Shown: positions 1 to 6,678 of the stretch, piece after piece
Numbering within the stretch: the first letter of the stretch is position 1
Layout: each line of letters starts with the position of its first letter
NCBI GenBank assembly: GCA_027061785.1
Contig: JAMOVA010000033.1
Coordinates: 1 to 53,357, forward strand
Direction: 5' to 3'
Source: Thermoproteota archaeon
GTDB taxonomy: Archaea > Korarchaeota > Korarchaeia > Korarchaeales > Korarchaeaceae
DNA: 53,357 nucleotides
Notes under the pieces: model-generated
What the model was told of the DNA's origin: nothing
The model's input: only the letters and a program-made list of their open reading frames with translations
Database searches by the model: none
Made by a program: the position numbers and the translations under genes

Positions 1-51
1 TCAGAAGAGGAAGAGCGCAAGGTAAGTGGGAGCTTGGAGAGGTTCTTCTAA
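1..51 (+). CDS. C-terminal end of a truncated gene, PIP-box-like tail
   Basis: Frame 1 is open from the window edge to a TAA at 49-51 and encodes only the last 16 residues: an acidic stretch (SEEEERK) followed by SGSLERFF at the extreme C-terminus. This resembles the PCNA-interacting (PIP) box that ends archaeal FEN-1, whose tails look like QxTLxxWF, except that Ser replaces the usual Gln. FEN-1 or another PCNA client (replication or repair protein) is therefore possible, but the enzyme domain lies outside the window and the identity is inference. Frame and stop are seen directly. Confidence 0.45.
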   Translation, partial: SEEEERKVSGSLERFF

Positions 52-457
52 GGACGGTTGAAGGATCGCTTGAGGGAACCCGAGAGGGGCGGGGGGGCCA
101 AGATCGGTGGCTATATAAACCCCCCCTCCCCCCCTCCCCCCCTCCTAGTCAATCGAGCTCCCATAAATTGGATGAGAAGCGTTCTGATATGAAAAGAGCA
201 TTTTTAGTGATCTTTGTAAACTAAAATAGTTATAAGAACCGCTTAAAGCTTGAGAGCACAGGTGAGAACCTGAAATTGAGAGTTTAACAATATCTTTTTC
301 GATTTAGTTATCCTAGCTCACTAGGGAACCCTTCTAGACGCTATAAACCCGGATATAAACGCTCTATCCATTCTCTAAAGCTGCCAGATCACTTTTCATA
401 ATGTTTTTAAAGAGCTAGAGCGGTCTCATCATGAGATAGGGGTGGAGGTGCGGTAAA
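52..457. other. Intergenic spacer with G/C homopolymer tract; no gene seen
   Basis: No convincing coding frame is seen on either strand. It holds G7 (91-97) facing three C7 runs separated by single T (120-126, 128-134, 136-142), a TATA-like CTATATAA at 111-118 between them, and two further TATA-like words (CTATAAAC and GATATAAAC) near 341-356. A TATA-like TTTTTAAAG near 403-412 plus the ribosome binding site GGAGGTG at 444-450 serves the next gene. The rest is AT-rich and featureless. Confidence 0.6.
82..146. repeat. G-run / C7T repeat tract with hairpin potential
   Basis: GGGG (86-89), C, G7 (91-97) are followed after 22 nt by C7-T-C7-T-C7-T. The 5' G runs can pair with the C runs, giving a stem of about 7+4 bp around a loop that contains a TATA-like box. 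The minus strand carries three G7 runs with one-base spacers, a classic G-quadruplex-forming pattern. Such homopolymers are also prone to sequencing or assembly error, so exact run lengths are uncertain. Confidence 0.55.
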
Positions 458-850
458 ATGGTGAAGGCCTTTGAGTTCCATGTGATCGGCGAGCTCCTCG
501 ATGTGGAACCTGAGATGCTCGATGACGTGGAATTCGTCCAGAGCGCGCTAGTTGAGGCGGTTCTGAGATCCGGTCTCACGCTGTTCGACGTGTTAAGCCA
601 GAGGAGGCCGGAGGGAGGCGTCCTGAGCATAGCGATCATAGGGGAATCGCATGCAGCTGTGCACACGTGGCCCGATCGCGGGCTCGTCACTGTGGCGATA
701 TCGTCCTGCAAGGATGCTGAGAGCACCTGGCAGGTATTCATCGAGCTGAAGAGGATCTTCAGGGCTAAGAGACACAAGGCCATAGAGATGAGGAGCGGCA
801 TCCCGCTCATGGAGAGGATAGAGGGACTCCCGGTGGAGGCCCTCGCCTAG
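458..850 (+). CDS. speD: S-adenosylmethionine decarboxylase proenzyme (SpeD family)
   Basis: 130-residue pyruvoyl decarboxylase of the small bacterial/archaeal SpeD type. It normally makes decarboxylated SAM for polyamine synthesis; in some Crenarchaeota a close paralogue is an arginine decarboxylase, so substrate is not certain. The self-cleavage site is intact: Glu63-Ser64 in GESHAAVHTWP, where Ser64 would become the pyruvoyl group, with catalytic His69 and Cys84 (ISSC) at the family spacing. Length is normal. The ATG follows a strong GGAGGTG site (444-450) and a TATA-like element about 50 bp upstream. Compare the defective paralogue at 26182-26550. Confidence 0.93.
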   Translation: MVKAFEFHVIGELLDVEPEMLDDVEFVQSALVEAVLRSGLTLFDVLSQRRPEGGVLSIAIIGESHAAVHTWPDRGLVTVAISSCKDAESTWQVFIELKRIFRAKRHKAIEMRSGIPLMERIEGLPVEALA

Positions 851-867
851 ACCGAGGCAAGGCTAGG

Positions 868-1683
868 CTACCTCCTCTTCACCTCGAACCTTATCTTACC
901 GAATCCCGCATTTCTCATGTATCCGACTCCCACCAATTCTGCGAACCTCAGGTAGGTGTTGAGCCATGTGGCCATCTCCTCGTGGGAGCCGGAGTGCCAC
1001 TCGGGATGATCGACCACCTTATAATTGACCCAGCCCATGAAGCCTACTAGCGTCCTGCCCTCGCTTATCTCGACAGGTTTCGTTGTGCACAACTCATATC
1101 CGGTCTCCACGACACTCAAATCGGCCCACATGGACATTATCCTAGTCTCCGGTCCTTTCTTCGGTGACAGCGCGTTCCAGACCGCGGATGCTGACGAGAC
1201 CACCATCTTGGAGTTCGGGTAGAGGTAGCAGTAGGGAGTCGACGTCCTCCTGAAGCATGTGGGGGTGAGGAACCTTATCCTGAAGTTCTTGCAGGGCTGG
1301 TCCTGTATGAAGTCCTCTATATCTATCTCCTGGTAGGAGTAGCCCACAACCTTGAATGGCACGTCCCTTATCGTTATGGTGGGTTTCTTGTAGACCCATC
1401 CCTTCACGGCTTCCACGAGAGTCTTATCGTCGAATATGATGACCGATCCCCTGTATTCAGATCCCGAATACACCAAGTCATCTTGGAAGCCACACGGTAG
1501 CTGTCTCCTGTCCCTGAGGAAGGCCTCAACGAATATCTTATTGGAAGACATCTCTAGGGCCTTTGCCAGCAGAGGATTCTGCGATGAGAGGGCCTTAAAG
1601 AGGGCACGCCTCAGAGGTGGTCCCGTGAAGGGAACTATACCCTCACCTTGACTTACGGCCTCGATCTCTATCACTGAGATCAT
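868..1683 (-). CDS. cas6: Cas6-family CRISPR RNA endoribonuclease, solitary
   Basis: 271 residues. The C-terminal half has the Cas6 signature: a glycine-rich loop near the end, VGVGYMRNAGFGKIRF, preceded by FAEL, as in the second RAMP/ferredoxin-like fold of Cas6. Cas6 cleaves CRISPR repeat RNA to give mature crRNAs. No repeat array and no other cas gene lies in this window, and the gene is convergent with speD (stop codons 17 bp apart). It could serve an array elsewhere or be a relic. The catalytic His cannot be assigned with confidence. The ATG has no clear ribosome binding site and sits close to an AT-rich stretch. Confidence 0.8.
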   Translation of the reverse strand: MISVIEIEAVSQGEGIVPFTGPPLRRALFKALSSQNPLLAKALEMSSNKIFVEAFLRDRRQLPCGFQDDLVYSGSEYRGSVIIFDDKTLVEAVKGWVYKKPTITIRDVPFKVVGYSYQEIDIEDFIQDQPCKNFRIRFLTPTCFRRTSTPYCYLYPNSKMVVSSASAVWNALSPKKGPETRIMSMWADLSVVETGYELCTTKPVEISEGRTLVGFMGWVNYKVVDHPEWHSGSHEEMATWLNTYLRFAELVGVGYMRNAGFGKIRFEVKRR

Positions 1684-1795
1684 TTTTTAGATCCCCGTTT
1701 CCCGTAAATGGCTCTTCTTTAAAACCACTCTCCCCGGATGAACCCTAGCGTTGTGTGAGCTGATCTTTATATGGATGCCGAGGTCCCGCCCCTAG

Positions 1796-2365
1796 ATGGG
1801 AAAGATCGGTGGGAAAATAGTTCTGATAGTGGGGCTTCCCGGAAGCGGGAAGGATGCAGCAGCCAAGGCCATCGAGGAAGAGTTGGGATTCAGGGTTTTG
1901 AGGATGAGCGATGAGCTGCTGGACGAGCTCAGGAGGAGAGGGCTCCCCGTAACTAGGGAGAACATGAGGAAGGTGGGGATGGAGCTTAGAGGTAAGATGG
2001 GACCTTCGGCTATCGCTAAGTTGGTGATAAAGAGGATGGAGGAGTTAGGCGGGGAGAAGGGATTCGTAGTGAATGGTATAAGGAACTTAGAGGAGATAGA
2101 GGAGTTCGAACGCAGGTTCGGCGACGAGGTGGTGACGATAGCCATACTCGCGTCCAAGAACATGAGATTCCTGAGGCAGCTGAAGAGGAAGAGGGTGGGG
2201 TTCGACAGGGAAAGCTACGAGGAGTTTCTGGCCGAGGATAGGGAGGAGATAAGGACCTTCCATCTGGGGGATGCCATCGCGGCAGCAGACTACTTCATCC
2301 TGAATGAGGGGAGCCTAGAGGACTTGAGGTGGAAGGTCGTCAGGCTCCTGCTCACGATCAGCTGA
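1796..2365 (+). CDS. UPF0200-type nucleotide kinase-like P-loop protein
   Basis: 189 residues with a Walker A loop near the N-terminus (GLPGSGKD, about residues 13-20) and the archaeal UPF0200 pattern MRKVGMELRGKMGP, then a lid-like Arg/Lys-rich region (FLRQLKRKRVG) and a C-terminal FILNEGSLEDL strand. The fold is that of adenylate kinase or dephospho-CoA kinase, and archaeal members are often labelled dephospho-CoA kinase-like, but the substrate is unknown. Walker A ends in Asp where Ser/Thr is usual (GKD), which would alter magnesium coordination. It converges on the next gene with an 8-nt overlap of the coding ends. Confidence 0.8.
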   Translation: MGKIGGKIVLIVGLPGSGKDAAAKAIEEELGFRVLRMSDELLDELRRRGLPVTRENMRKVGMELRGKMGPSAIAKLVIKRMEELGGEKGFVVNGIRNLEEIEEFERRFGDEVVTIAILASKNMRFLRQLKRKRVGFDRESYEEFLAEDREEIRTFHLGDAIAAADYFILNEGSLEDLRWKVVRLLLTIS

Positions 2366-3425
2366 CCGATCTCCATCTCAGGCCAAGCTCATCGGCCAGC
2401 CGGTAGGCTCTCATCATCTCCTCGACGGTCACTCTCCTGTTTATCTCCTCAAACTTGCTGGCCCTGTACTCGGGCCTGTATTGATCCATTATGTTCACCA
2501 GGATGTCGGGGATATTGTCGGAGATCCACCTCAGGATGGGTCCCGTGCAGCAATCCAAGTGCCCGGGAAGGACCAAGTGCCTCAGCACCATCTCCCCGGG
2601 CGGGTATTCGTACGCCATTTTCAAGTTCCTAGTTACGGTCTCCCTGTAGCGAGGGATCCCGCTGTACTTCCTAGCACACTCATCGTTCCAGTACTTGAAG
2701 TCCGGCAGCCAGAGATCCACCAAGCCGAGCAGGAGCTTCATTGCCTCTTCGCTCATGTACATGTTGGAATTCCACACGACGGGGAAGTCCTCCCTGACGA
2801 GGTTTAGGGAGGAGATTATCAGGGGGAGGTTGGGTGTCGGTTCTCCTCCGACCAGATTTATGTTCCTGGCGCCCTGTCTCCTCAGCTCGTCCATAATGGA
2901 CGCAAGCCCCCGTTCATCCACCCGCCTGCCTGATTCAGGGAATTGAGATATATCCCAGTTCTGGCAGAAGACGCACCTGAAGTTGCATCCGGCGAAGAAT
3001 ATCGTTCCAGAGGGAGTTATTGGGGCTTCCTCTCCCATGTGAATGAAGGCGCTCGCCACCCGTGAGTCTCGAACCCTGCAGACGCCTATTTCCCCCTTAA
3101 GCCTGTTCACACCGCACTTCCACTCGCACAGCCTGCACTCCCGGAGCAGATCTTTGGCCAGGAGTGCTTTGAGTTCAAGCAGGGAGATCCTCCCATCCTT
3201 CTTCTCCTTAGGGCATTCTCCCTCTACCACACATTTCGAGAGTATCTGGAGTCCCTCGTCGTGAGCGGTCCAAGGATCGCCATCCACATCTAAGAAGATC
3301 CTCTGAGCCAGTCTGAAGAGGGGAGGTTCCTCCCTCCTCACCACTCTTATGTACCTCGGTATCGTGTCCCTTATCTCCTCGTTCTCGAAGGCCGAGAAAG
3401 CGTCAGGCCTCAGGAACCATGTCAT
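2358..3425 (-). CDS. Radical SAM protein, PflX-like (COG1313 type)
   Basis: 355 residues. A cysteine cluster at C97, C100, C104, C116 (CRLCEWKC...GVC) precedes the radical SAM motif C147-x3-C151-x2-C154 (GCNFRCVFCQN) and the GGEPTPNLP SAM-binding segment. This domain order matches PflX/COG1313 proteins, relatives of pyruvate formate-lyase activating enzymes whose target is undefined. No partner glycyl-radical enzyme is nearby. The ATG is preceded by GGTGAT (3434-3429), complementary to the 16S 3' end. That site can pair with an upstream CACC, and a folded RNA element (3452-3590) lies just 5', so regulation through the leader is plausible. Confidence 0.85.
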   Translation of the reverse strand: MTWFLRPDAFSAFENEEIRDTIPRYIRVVRREEPPLFRLAQRIFLDVDGDPWTAHDEGLQILSKCVVEGECPKEKKDGRISLLELKALLAKDLLRECRLCEWKCGVNRLKGEIGVCRVRDSRVASAFIHMGEEAPITPSGTIFFAGCNFRCVFCQNWDISQFPESGRRVDERGLASIMDELRRQGARNINLVGGEPTPNLPLIISSLNLVREDFPVVWNSNMYMSEEAMKLLLGLVDLWLPDFKYWNDECARKYSGIPRYRETVTRNLKMAYEYPPGEMVLRHLVLPGHLDCCTGPILRWISDNIPDILVNIMDQYRPEYRASKFEEINRRVTVEEMMRAYRLADELGLRWRSVS

Positions 3426-3428
3426 GCT

Positions 3429-3444
3429 ATCACCGAAGGAGGTG
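3429..3444 (-). promoter_or_regulatory. Ribosome binding site with possible occluding stem
   Basis: On the minus strand CACC (3444-3441) can pair with GGTG (3434-3431) across a 6-nt loop. GGTG is the core of the GGTGAT ribosome binding site, ending 3 nt before the ATG at 3425. Together with the folded element upstream, this is the arrangement expected of translational control. The pairing is short (4 bp), so this is suggestive only. Confidence 0.35.
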
Positions 3445-3451
3445 GAGGTGC

Positions 3452-3590
3452 GGGGAGCCGCCCGGCACGGTGTCCGGAGGGAGGCGTCCTGAGGACGCCC
3501 GAGATCGGGGCCAATTTAGGGCCCCTTCCACTTCGGTGGTAGGCCGTAGCCCGCGCATCGGGCTAAGCCCGCCAAGGGCCGGGCGACCCC
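3452..3590 (-). ncRNA. Candidate structured RNA or 5' leader element
   Basis: A long-range closing helix pairs 3459-3466 with 3578-3585 (8 bp, all Watson-Crick) and 3452-3455 with 3587-3590 (GGGG/CCCC). Inside are four perfect hairpins: 3483-3499 (7 bp), 3507-3525 (6 bp), 3528-3539 (4 bp, CCAC/GTGG) and 3547-3565 (7 bp). A TATA-like TTATATAC at 3618-3611 on the minus strand lies about 25 nt upstream of 3590, which favours minus-strand transcription starting at GGGG. On the plus strand the third hairpin would have a C(UUCG)G tetraloop, so the strand is not settled. It matches no 5S, SRP, RNase P or tRNA pattern that I can recognise. Confidence 0.5.
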
Positions 3591-3610
3591 ATTATATAGG
3601 GCCGGAAGGG

Positions 3611-3618
3611 GTATATAA
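3611..3618 (-). promoter_or_regulatory. TATA-like promoter for the 3590-3452 RNA / radical SAM gene
   Basis: TTATATAC on the minus strand, with a purine-rich GGAAGGG just upstream that could act as a BRE. The distance to the first G of the folded element (3590) is about 25 nt, the usual archaeal TATA-to-start spacing. A second, closer TATA-like CTATATAAT lies at 3599-3591. Confidence 0.45.
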
Positions 3619-3711
3619 CCCTTCCACCCCCTATTAATACCTTTTAACGGGAAAAAGAGGTCGAGAAGTGTAGGGATAATGTCTTATCTAATCTAGGAGA
3701 TCGAGGAAGGG

Positions 3712-4554
3712 ATGGACATCGACAGAACCCGGTTCGGGCCGGCTGGTTATCCATTGGATGCCCCTAAGGAAGAAGCATTCACGTATCTGAGGAGCATAGG
3801 GCTGGACGGGATGGAATATCAAGCCGTCAGGTCAGTTCCGAAGAACAAGGAGCTGCTCAGATGGATAAGGGAGCAGGCAGAGGAGAACGATGTAGTGCTC
3901 TCGCTTCACGCACCCTACGCCATAAATTTAGCCTCTGAGGATCCCAAGAAGAGGGAAGCAAGCATTGGTAGGATCTTATCCGCGGCCGTGGCTGCTCACA
4001 GAATGGGCGCGAGGCACGTCACATTTCACCCAGGATACTACGGTAAGTTCGGGAGGGAAGAGGCCCTGAAAATGGCAATAAATGCTCTGGAGCGTCTCCA
4101 CAGCGTGATAGAGGGAAGAGGACTCCAAGTGGAGCTCGGCCCGGAGACCACGGGGAAGCCCTCGCAACTAGGTTCCCTAGACGACGTGCTCATCATGGCC
4201 GAGAGTGTTGACGGTGTCGTGCCGACCGTGGACTTCGCCCACATACACGTGAGGGATGGAGGTGTAATCAGGGGTAGGAAAGACTACGAGAGGATCTTGG
4301 ATGAGATAGAGGGCAGGTTAGGCACGTTAGACGGTCTCGTCGTGCATTTCACCGAGGTGGAGCCCACCAAGTCGGGTTACGGGGAGAGAATGCACCACGA
4401 GCTGGGCTCTGGCTACGGCCCCGAGTTCGAGCCCTTAGCTCAGCTCATGGTGGAGAGGGACGTCAGGTGGCTGGTGATCTCTGAGTCCCCCTTGTTAGAG
4501 AGGGACGCCTTGAAGATGAAGCAGGTCTACGAACGCCTGAGGCGGGAACGGTGA
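3712..4554 (+). CDS. Endonuclease IV-like AP endonuclease (Nfo family TIM barrel)
   Basis: 280 residues with the metal-site segments of the AP endonuclease 2 barrel in order: SLHAPYAINLAS, VTFHPGYYG, ELGPETTGKPSQLGS, PTVDFAHIHVR, VVHFTEVE, MHHELGSGYGP and VISESP. These supply the His/Glu/Asp ligands of the trinuclear zinc site used to cleave DNA 5' to abasic sites. The E-x2-T-G-K-x3-L-G-S segment is specific to the endonuclease IV group rather than to sugar isomerases. Length is normal. It is followed at once by tRNA-Asp, whose promoter lies just after the stop. Confidence 0.85.
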   Translation: MDIDRTRFGPAGYPLDAPKEEAFTYLRSIGLDGMEYQAVRSVPKNKELLRWIREQAEENDVVLSLHAPYAINLASEDPKKREASIGRILSAAVAAHRMGARHVTFHPGYYGKFGREEALKMAINALERLHSVIEGRGLQVELGPETTGKPSQLGSLDDVLIMAESVDGVVPTVDFAHIHVRDGGVIRGRKDYERILDEIEGRLGTLDGLVVHFTEVEPTKSGYGERMHHELGSGYGPEFEPLAQLMVERDVRWLVISESPLLERDALKMKQVYERLRRER

Positions 4555-4558
4555 AATA

Positions 4559-4566
4559 TTTATAAT
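4559..4566 (+). promoter_or_regulatory. TATA box of the tRNA-Asp gene
   Basis: TTTATAAT starts 5 nt after the preceding stop codon. Its centre lies about 28 nt before the first base of the tRNA. Confidence 0.65.
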
Positions 4567-4590
4567 GATGGTTGCCTCCTCTACTCCGGT

Positions 4591-4667
4591 GCCCGGGTGG
4601 TGTAGCCCGGTTAGCATAGGGGCCTGTCGAGCCCCAGACCCGGGTTCAAATCCCGGCCCGGGCGCCA
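4591..4667 (+). tRNA. tRNA-Asp (anticodon GTC), CCA encoded
   Basis: Full cloverleaf. The acceptor is GCCCGGG (4591-4597) with CCCGGGC (4657-4663), the discriminator is G4664 and an encoded CCA follows at 4665-4667. The anticodon stem is GGGGC/GCCCC around the loop CTGTCGA, giving anticodon GTC. The T arm is CCGGG-TTCAAAT-CCCGG. No intron is present. The other tRNA of this window has no encoded CCA, so CCA-adding enzyme is still needed. Confidence 0.97.
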
Positions 4668-4686
4668 TTTCACTATATTCGCAAAG

Positions 4687-5211
4687 GTGAGGGCAATTCC
4701 GGGGAGGAAATACGCGATCACAATAAAGCAGAGTAAGGCCATTATAGACAGGGCGGTCAAGGAGATAAGGGGCATGAGCAACGTCTTTAGGAGGAGGAAG
4801 ATCTCCCTCCAAGTGCTCGAGGTTCCATGGAAGGGGAAGGTGGCCAGAGTCTACTACTACGAGGGGGAACCCGTGCTCGTCGAGCTCCCCACCGAGGATA
4901 ATGACCTCATACCGTTCCTAACGGCCGTCGAGAAGTTCGGTCTCGATCTACCTAGGGTGGTAGTGGACTTGGGGGCGGTTAAACCGATAGCCAGCGGAGC
5001 CCACGTCATGGGACCGGGCATCAAGGAGGTCGTGGGGGACTTCGACGAGGGGGACTTGGTAGTCGTGGTCGACGAGAGGTTGGGGGCAACCATAGCCATA
5101 GGCAGGGCTCTCAGACCGCCGGATCAGATAAAGGAGAGGGGCAGATCCGTGAGAAATCTGCATCACGCCGGAGATGCGATCTGGAGGGCAGTTGCCGCTG
5201 AATCAGGTTGA
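4687..5211 (+). CDS. PUA-domain RNA-binding protein (Tma20/MCT-1-like)
   Basis: 174 residues starting at GTG. The C-terminal half is a PUA domain with the typical KPIASGAHVMGPGI strand-turn and a closing AIGRAL strand; the N-terminal half is the small archaeal pre-PUA domain of COG2016 proteins, homologues of eukaryotic Tma20/MCT-1 that bind the ribosome. A translation-related role is likely by family, not proven. Its TGA overlaps the TTG start of the next gene, so the two are probably co-translated. Confidence 0.85.
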   Translation: MRAIPGRKYAITIKQSKAIIDRAVKEIRGMSNVFRRRKISLQVLEVPWKGKVARVYYYEGEPVLVELPTEDNDLIPFLTAVEKFGLDLPRVVVDLGAVKPIASGAHVMGPGIKEVVGDFDEGDLVVVVDERLGATIAIGRALRPPDQIKERGRSVRNLHHAGDAIWRAVAAESG

Positions 5212-6527
5212 GGGAGGCGATTTCCTTGGAGGAGGAAGATGTACTGAGGACGCTCTTTGAGCCCAAGTCCATTGCGGTCATCGGCGTGTCTAAGACTCCA
5301 GGCAAAATGGGCTACGAGGTCCTCACCAACTTGGTTAAGTACGGTTTCCCCGGGCCCATATTCCCCGTGAATCCGAAGTACGCGGAGATCCACGACATCA
5401 GGTGCTACAAGACGGTTCTGGATGTGACGGAGGACATAGATCTCGCAATTTTGGTGTCGCCCGTTGAGAGGATCCCGAAGATCATGGGGGAGCTGGGCGC
5501 CAAGGGCGTTAAGGTCGCCGTGGTCATTTCCGGGAAGAGAGGCGATCCTTCCTCCTACGACATATACGAGTCAGCCCAGAAACACGGGATAAGGATCCTG
5601 GGCCCGTCCTCTATGGGTATATTCCACGTCAAGAGCCGACTTAACGCCACACTGGGTCCCATGGAAGTGCTTGAGGGAGGGGTTGGCCTCGTCACGGAGT
5701 CCCGTACTCTGGGGATGGCGCTCATGGGCCTGGCCACCGTTCAAGGTGTCGGGCTCTCGGCGGTGATAGGGCTGGGCGACAAGCTGGATGTCGGTGAGAG
5801 GGAAGTTTTGAGTTATCTGGCCGAGGACAGGAGCACCCGGTCCCTAGTGCTGCACGTCGAGAGCGTTAAGGATGGTGGCTCTTTAGAGGCTACAGTTGAA
5901 GAGGTGGCCCGAAAGAAGCCCCTAGTTATCCTCACAGCTTCAGATCAGGTGAGAGAGGAATTGAAGGAGCTTCAAGATAGTCTACCGATAACTGATGATG
6001 TGATCACTGCCCTAGACATGGCCTTGGCGCTTTCCGGTAAGAGGATCAGGGGAAGATCCTTCGTCGCCGTGACCAACAGTGGGGGGGCGGGGAAGCTCCT
6101 GAAGGGGATGGCTTCCGGTTCCATCCTAGACTTACCCGAGCCCGGCAGTGATCTGATTGAGGAGATGAGGCAGTTCGTACCGGAAGGTGGGAATTTCTCC
6201 ACCAACCCGGTGGACATAACAGGAAGAGCTGGAACCGACGTTTACAGGGGTGTGCTGGACGTGCTCATGTCCAGAAGGGATGTGGATGGTGTCATTGCCC
6301 TGCACTGTGAGACCGCCCTCTCTGACCCCATGAGGTTCGCTAGCATGATATCCGACCTCTGGGATCTGTACGATAAGCCGATAATCCCAGTGATAATGGG
6401 CGGTAAGAGGGCCTTGGAGGCGGTCCTCTCCTTGAGGAGGAAGGGCATACCCGCATACCCCACCCCGTGCCGCGCGCTGAGATCTGCCGACTCGCTGGTA
6501 AGATGGTCACTATTTTCAACCTCCTAA
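5208..6527 (+). CDS. ADP-forming acyl-CoA synthetase alpha-like protein without phospho-His loop
   Basis: 439 residues. The N-terminal CoA-binding Rossmann domain (LFEPKSIAVIGVSK...GFPGPIFPVNP) and two succinyl-CoA-ligase-like domains match the alpha subunit of NDP-forming acetyl-CoA synthetases. Two family hallmarks are altered: GPNCLGI is GPSSMGI, and the RSHTGSLAG loop that carries the phosphorylated His is absent (after KKPLVILTASDQ the chain goes straight on). The paralogue at 46487-47869 keeps both. It overlaps the PUA gene by 4 nt and precedes iorAB by 151 bp. A non-catalytic or altered role is inference. Confidence 0.75.
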   Translation: MREAISLEEEDVLRTLFEPKSIAVIGVSKTPGKMGYEVLTNLVKYGFPGPIFPVNPKYAEIHDIRCYKTVLDVTEDIDLAILVSPVERIPKIMGELGAKGVKVAVVISGKRGDPSSYDIYESAQKHGIRILGPSSMGIFHVKSRLNATLGPMEVLEGGVGLVTESRTLGMALMGLATVQGVGLSAVIGLGDKLDVGEREVLSYLAEDRSTRSLVLHVESVKDGGSLEATVEEVARKKPLVILTASDQVREELKELQDSLPITDDVITALDMALALSGKRIRGRSFVAVTNSGGAGKLLKGMASGSILDLPEPGSDLIEEMRQFVPEGGNFSTNPVDITGRAGTDVYRGVLDVLMSRRDVDGVIALHCETALSDPMRFASMISDLWDLYDKPIIPVIMGGKRALEAVLSLRRKGIPAYPTPCRALRSADSLVRWSLFSTS

Positions 6528-6637
6528 CCGGCTAGATCGAGTAAAGCAATTTCTTATATTCCGCAGAGCCGTCACCAGCCTAATTATATTTCGCCGTTAT
6601 ATGCGCTTCGACTCTGATGTGTGACGCAATTCGCACA

Positions 6638-6645
6638 ATTATAAG
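6638..6645 (+). promoter_or_regulatory. TATA-like promoter upstream of iorA
   Basis: ATTATAAG centred near 6642 in the 151-bp gap before iorA predicts a transcript start about 10 nt before the ATG at 6679. The gap also contains other AT-rich words (TTATATT near 6551, ATTATATTT near 6582). Confidence 0.4.
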
Positions 6646-6678
6646 TTACCTCAGCGCCTACTGCATGGGGTTGCTTTT

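Noticed and set aside
441-453. GGTGGAGGTGCGG shared between 441-453 and 3441-3453
   Set aside because: Simply a strong ribosome-binding-site word in the first copy; 13 bp of G-rich sequence recurring by chance is plausible.
868-1683. Search for a CRISPR array near cas6
   Set aside because: No regularly spaced 24-40 nt direct repeats were seen anywhere in the window.
3452-3590. Folded RNA as 5S rRNA, SRP RNA or RNase P RNA
   Set aside because: The conserved 5S loop, the SRP helix 8 GGAGCAG-type motif and the RNase P GAGGAAAGTCC core are all absent on both strands.
3419-3637. 72-codon plus-strand frame over the folded RNA
   Set aside because: Arg/Pro/Gly-rich translation of hairpin sequence, no ribosome binding site, and better explained by the RNA structure.
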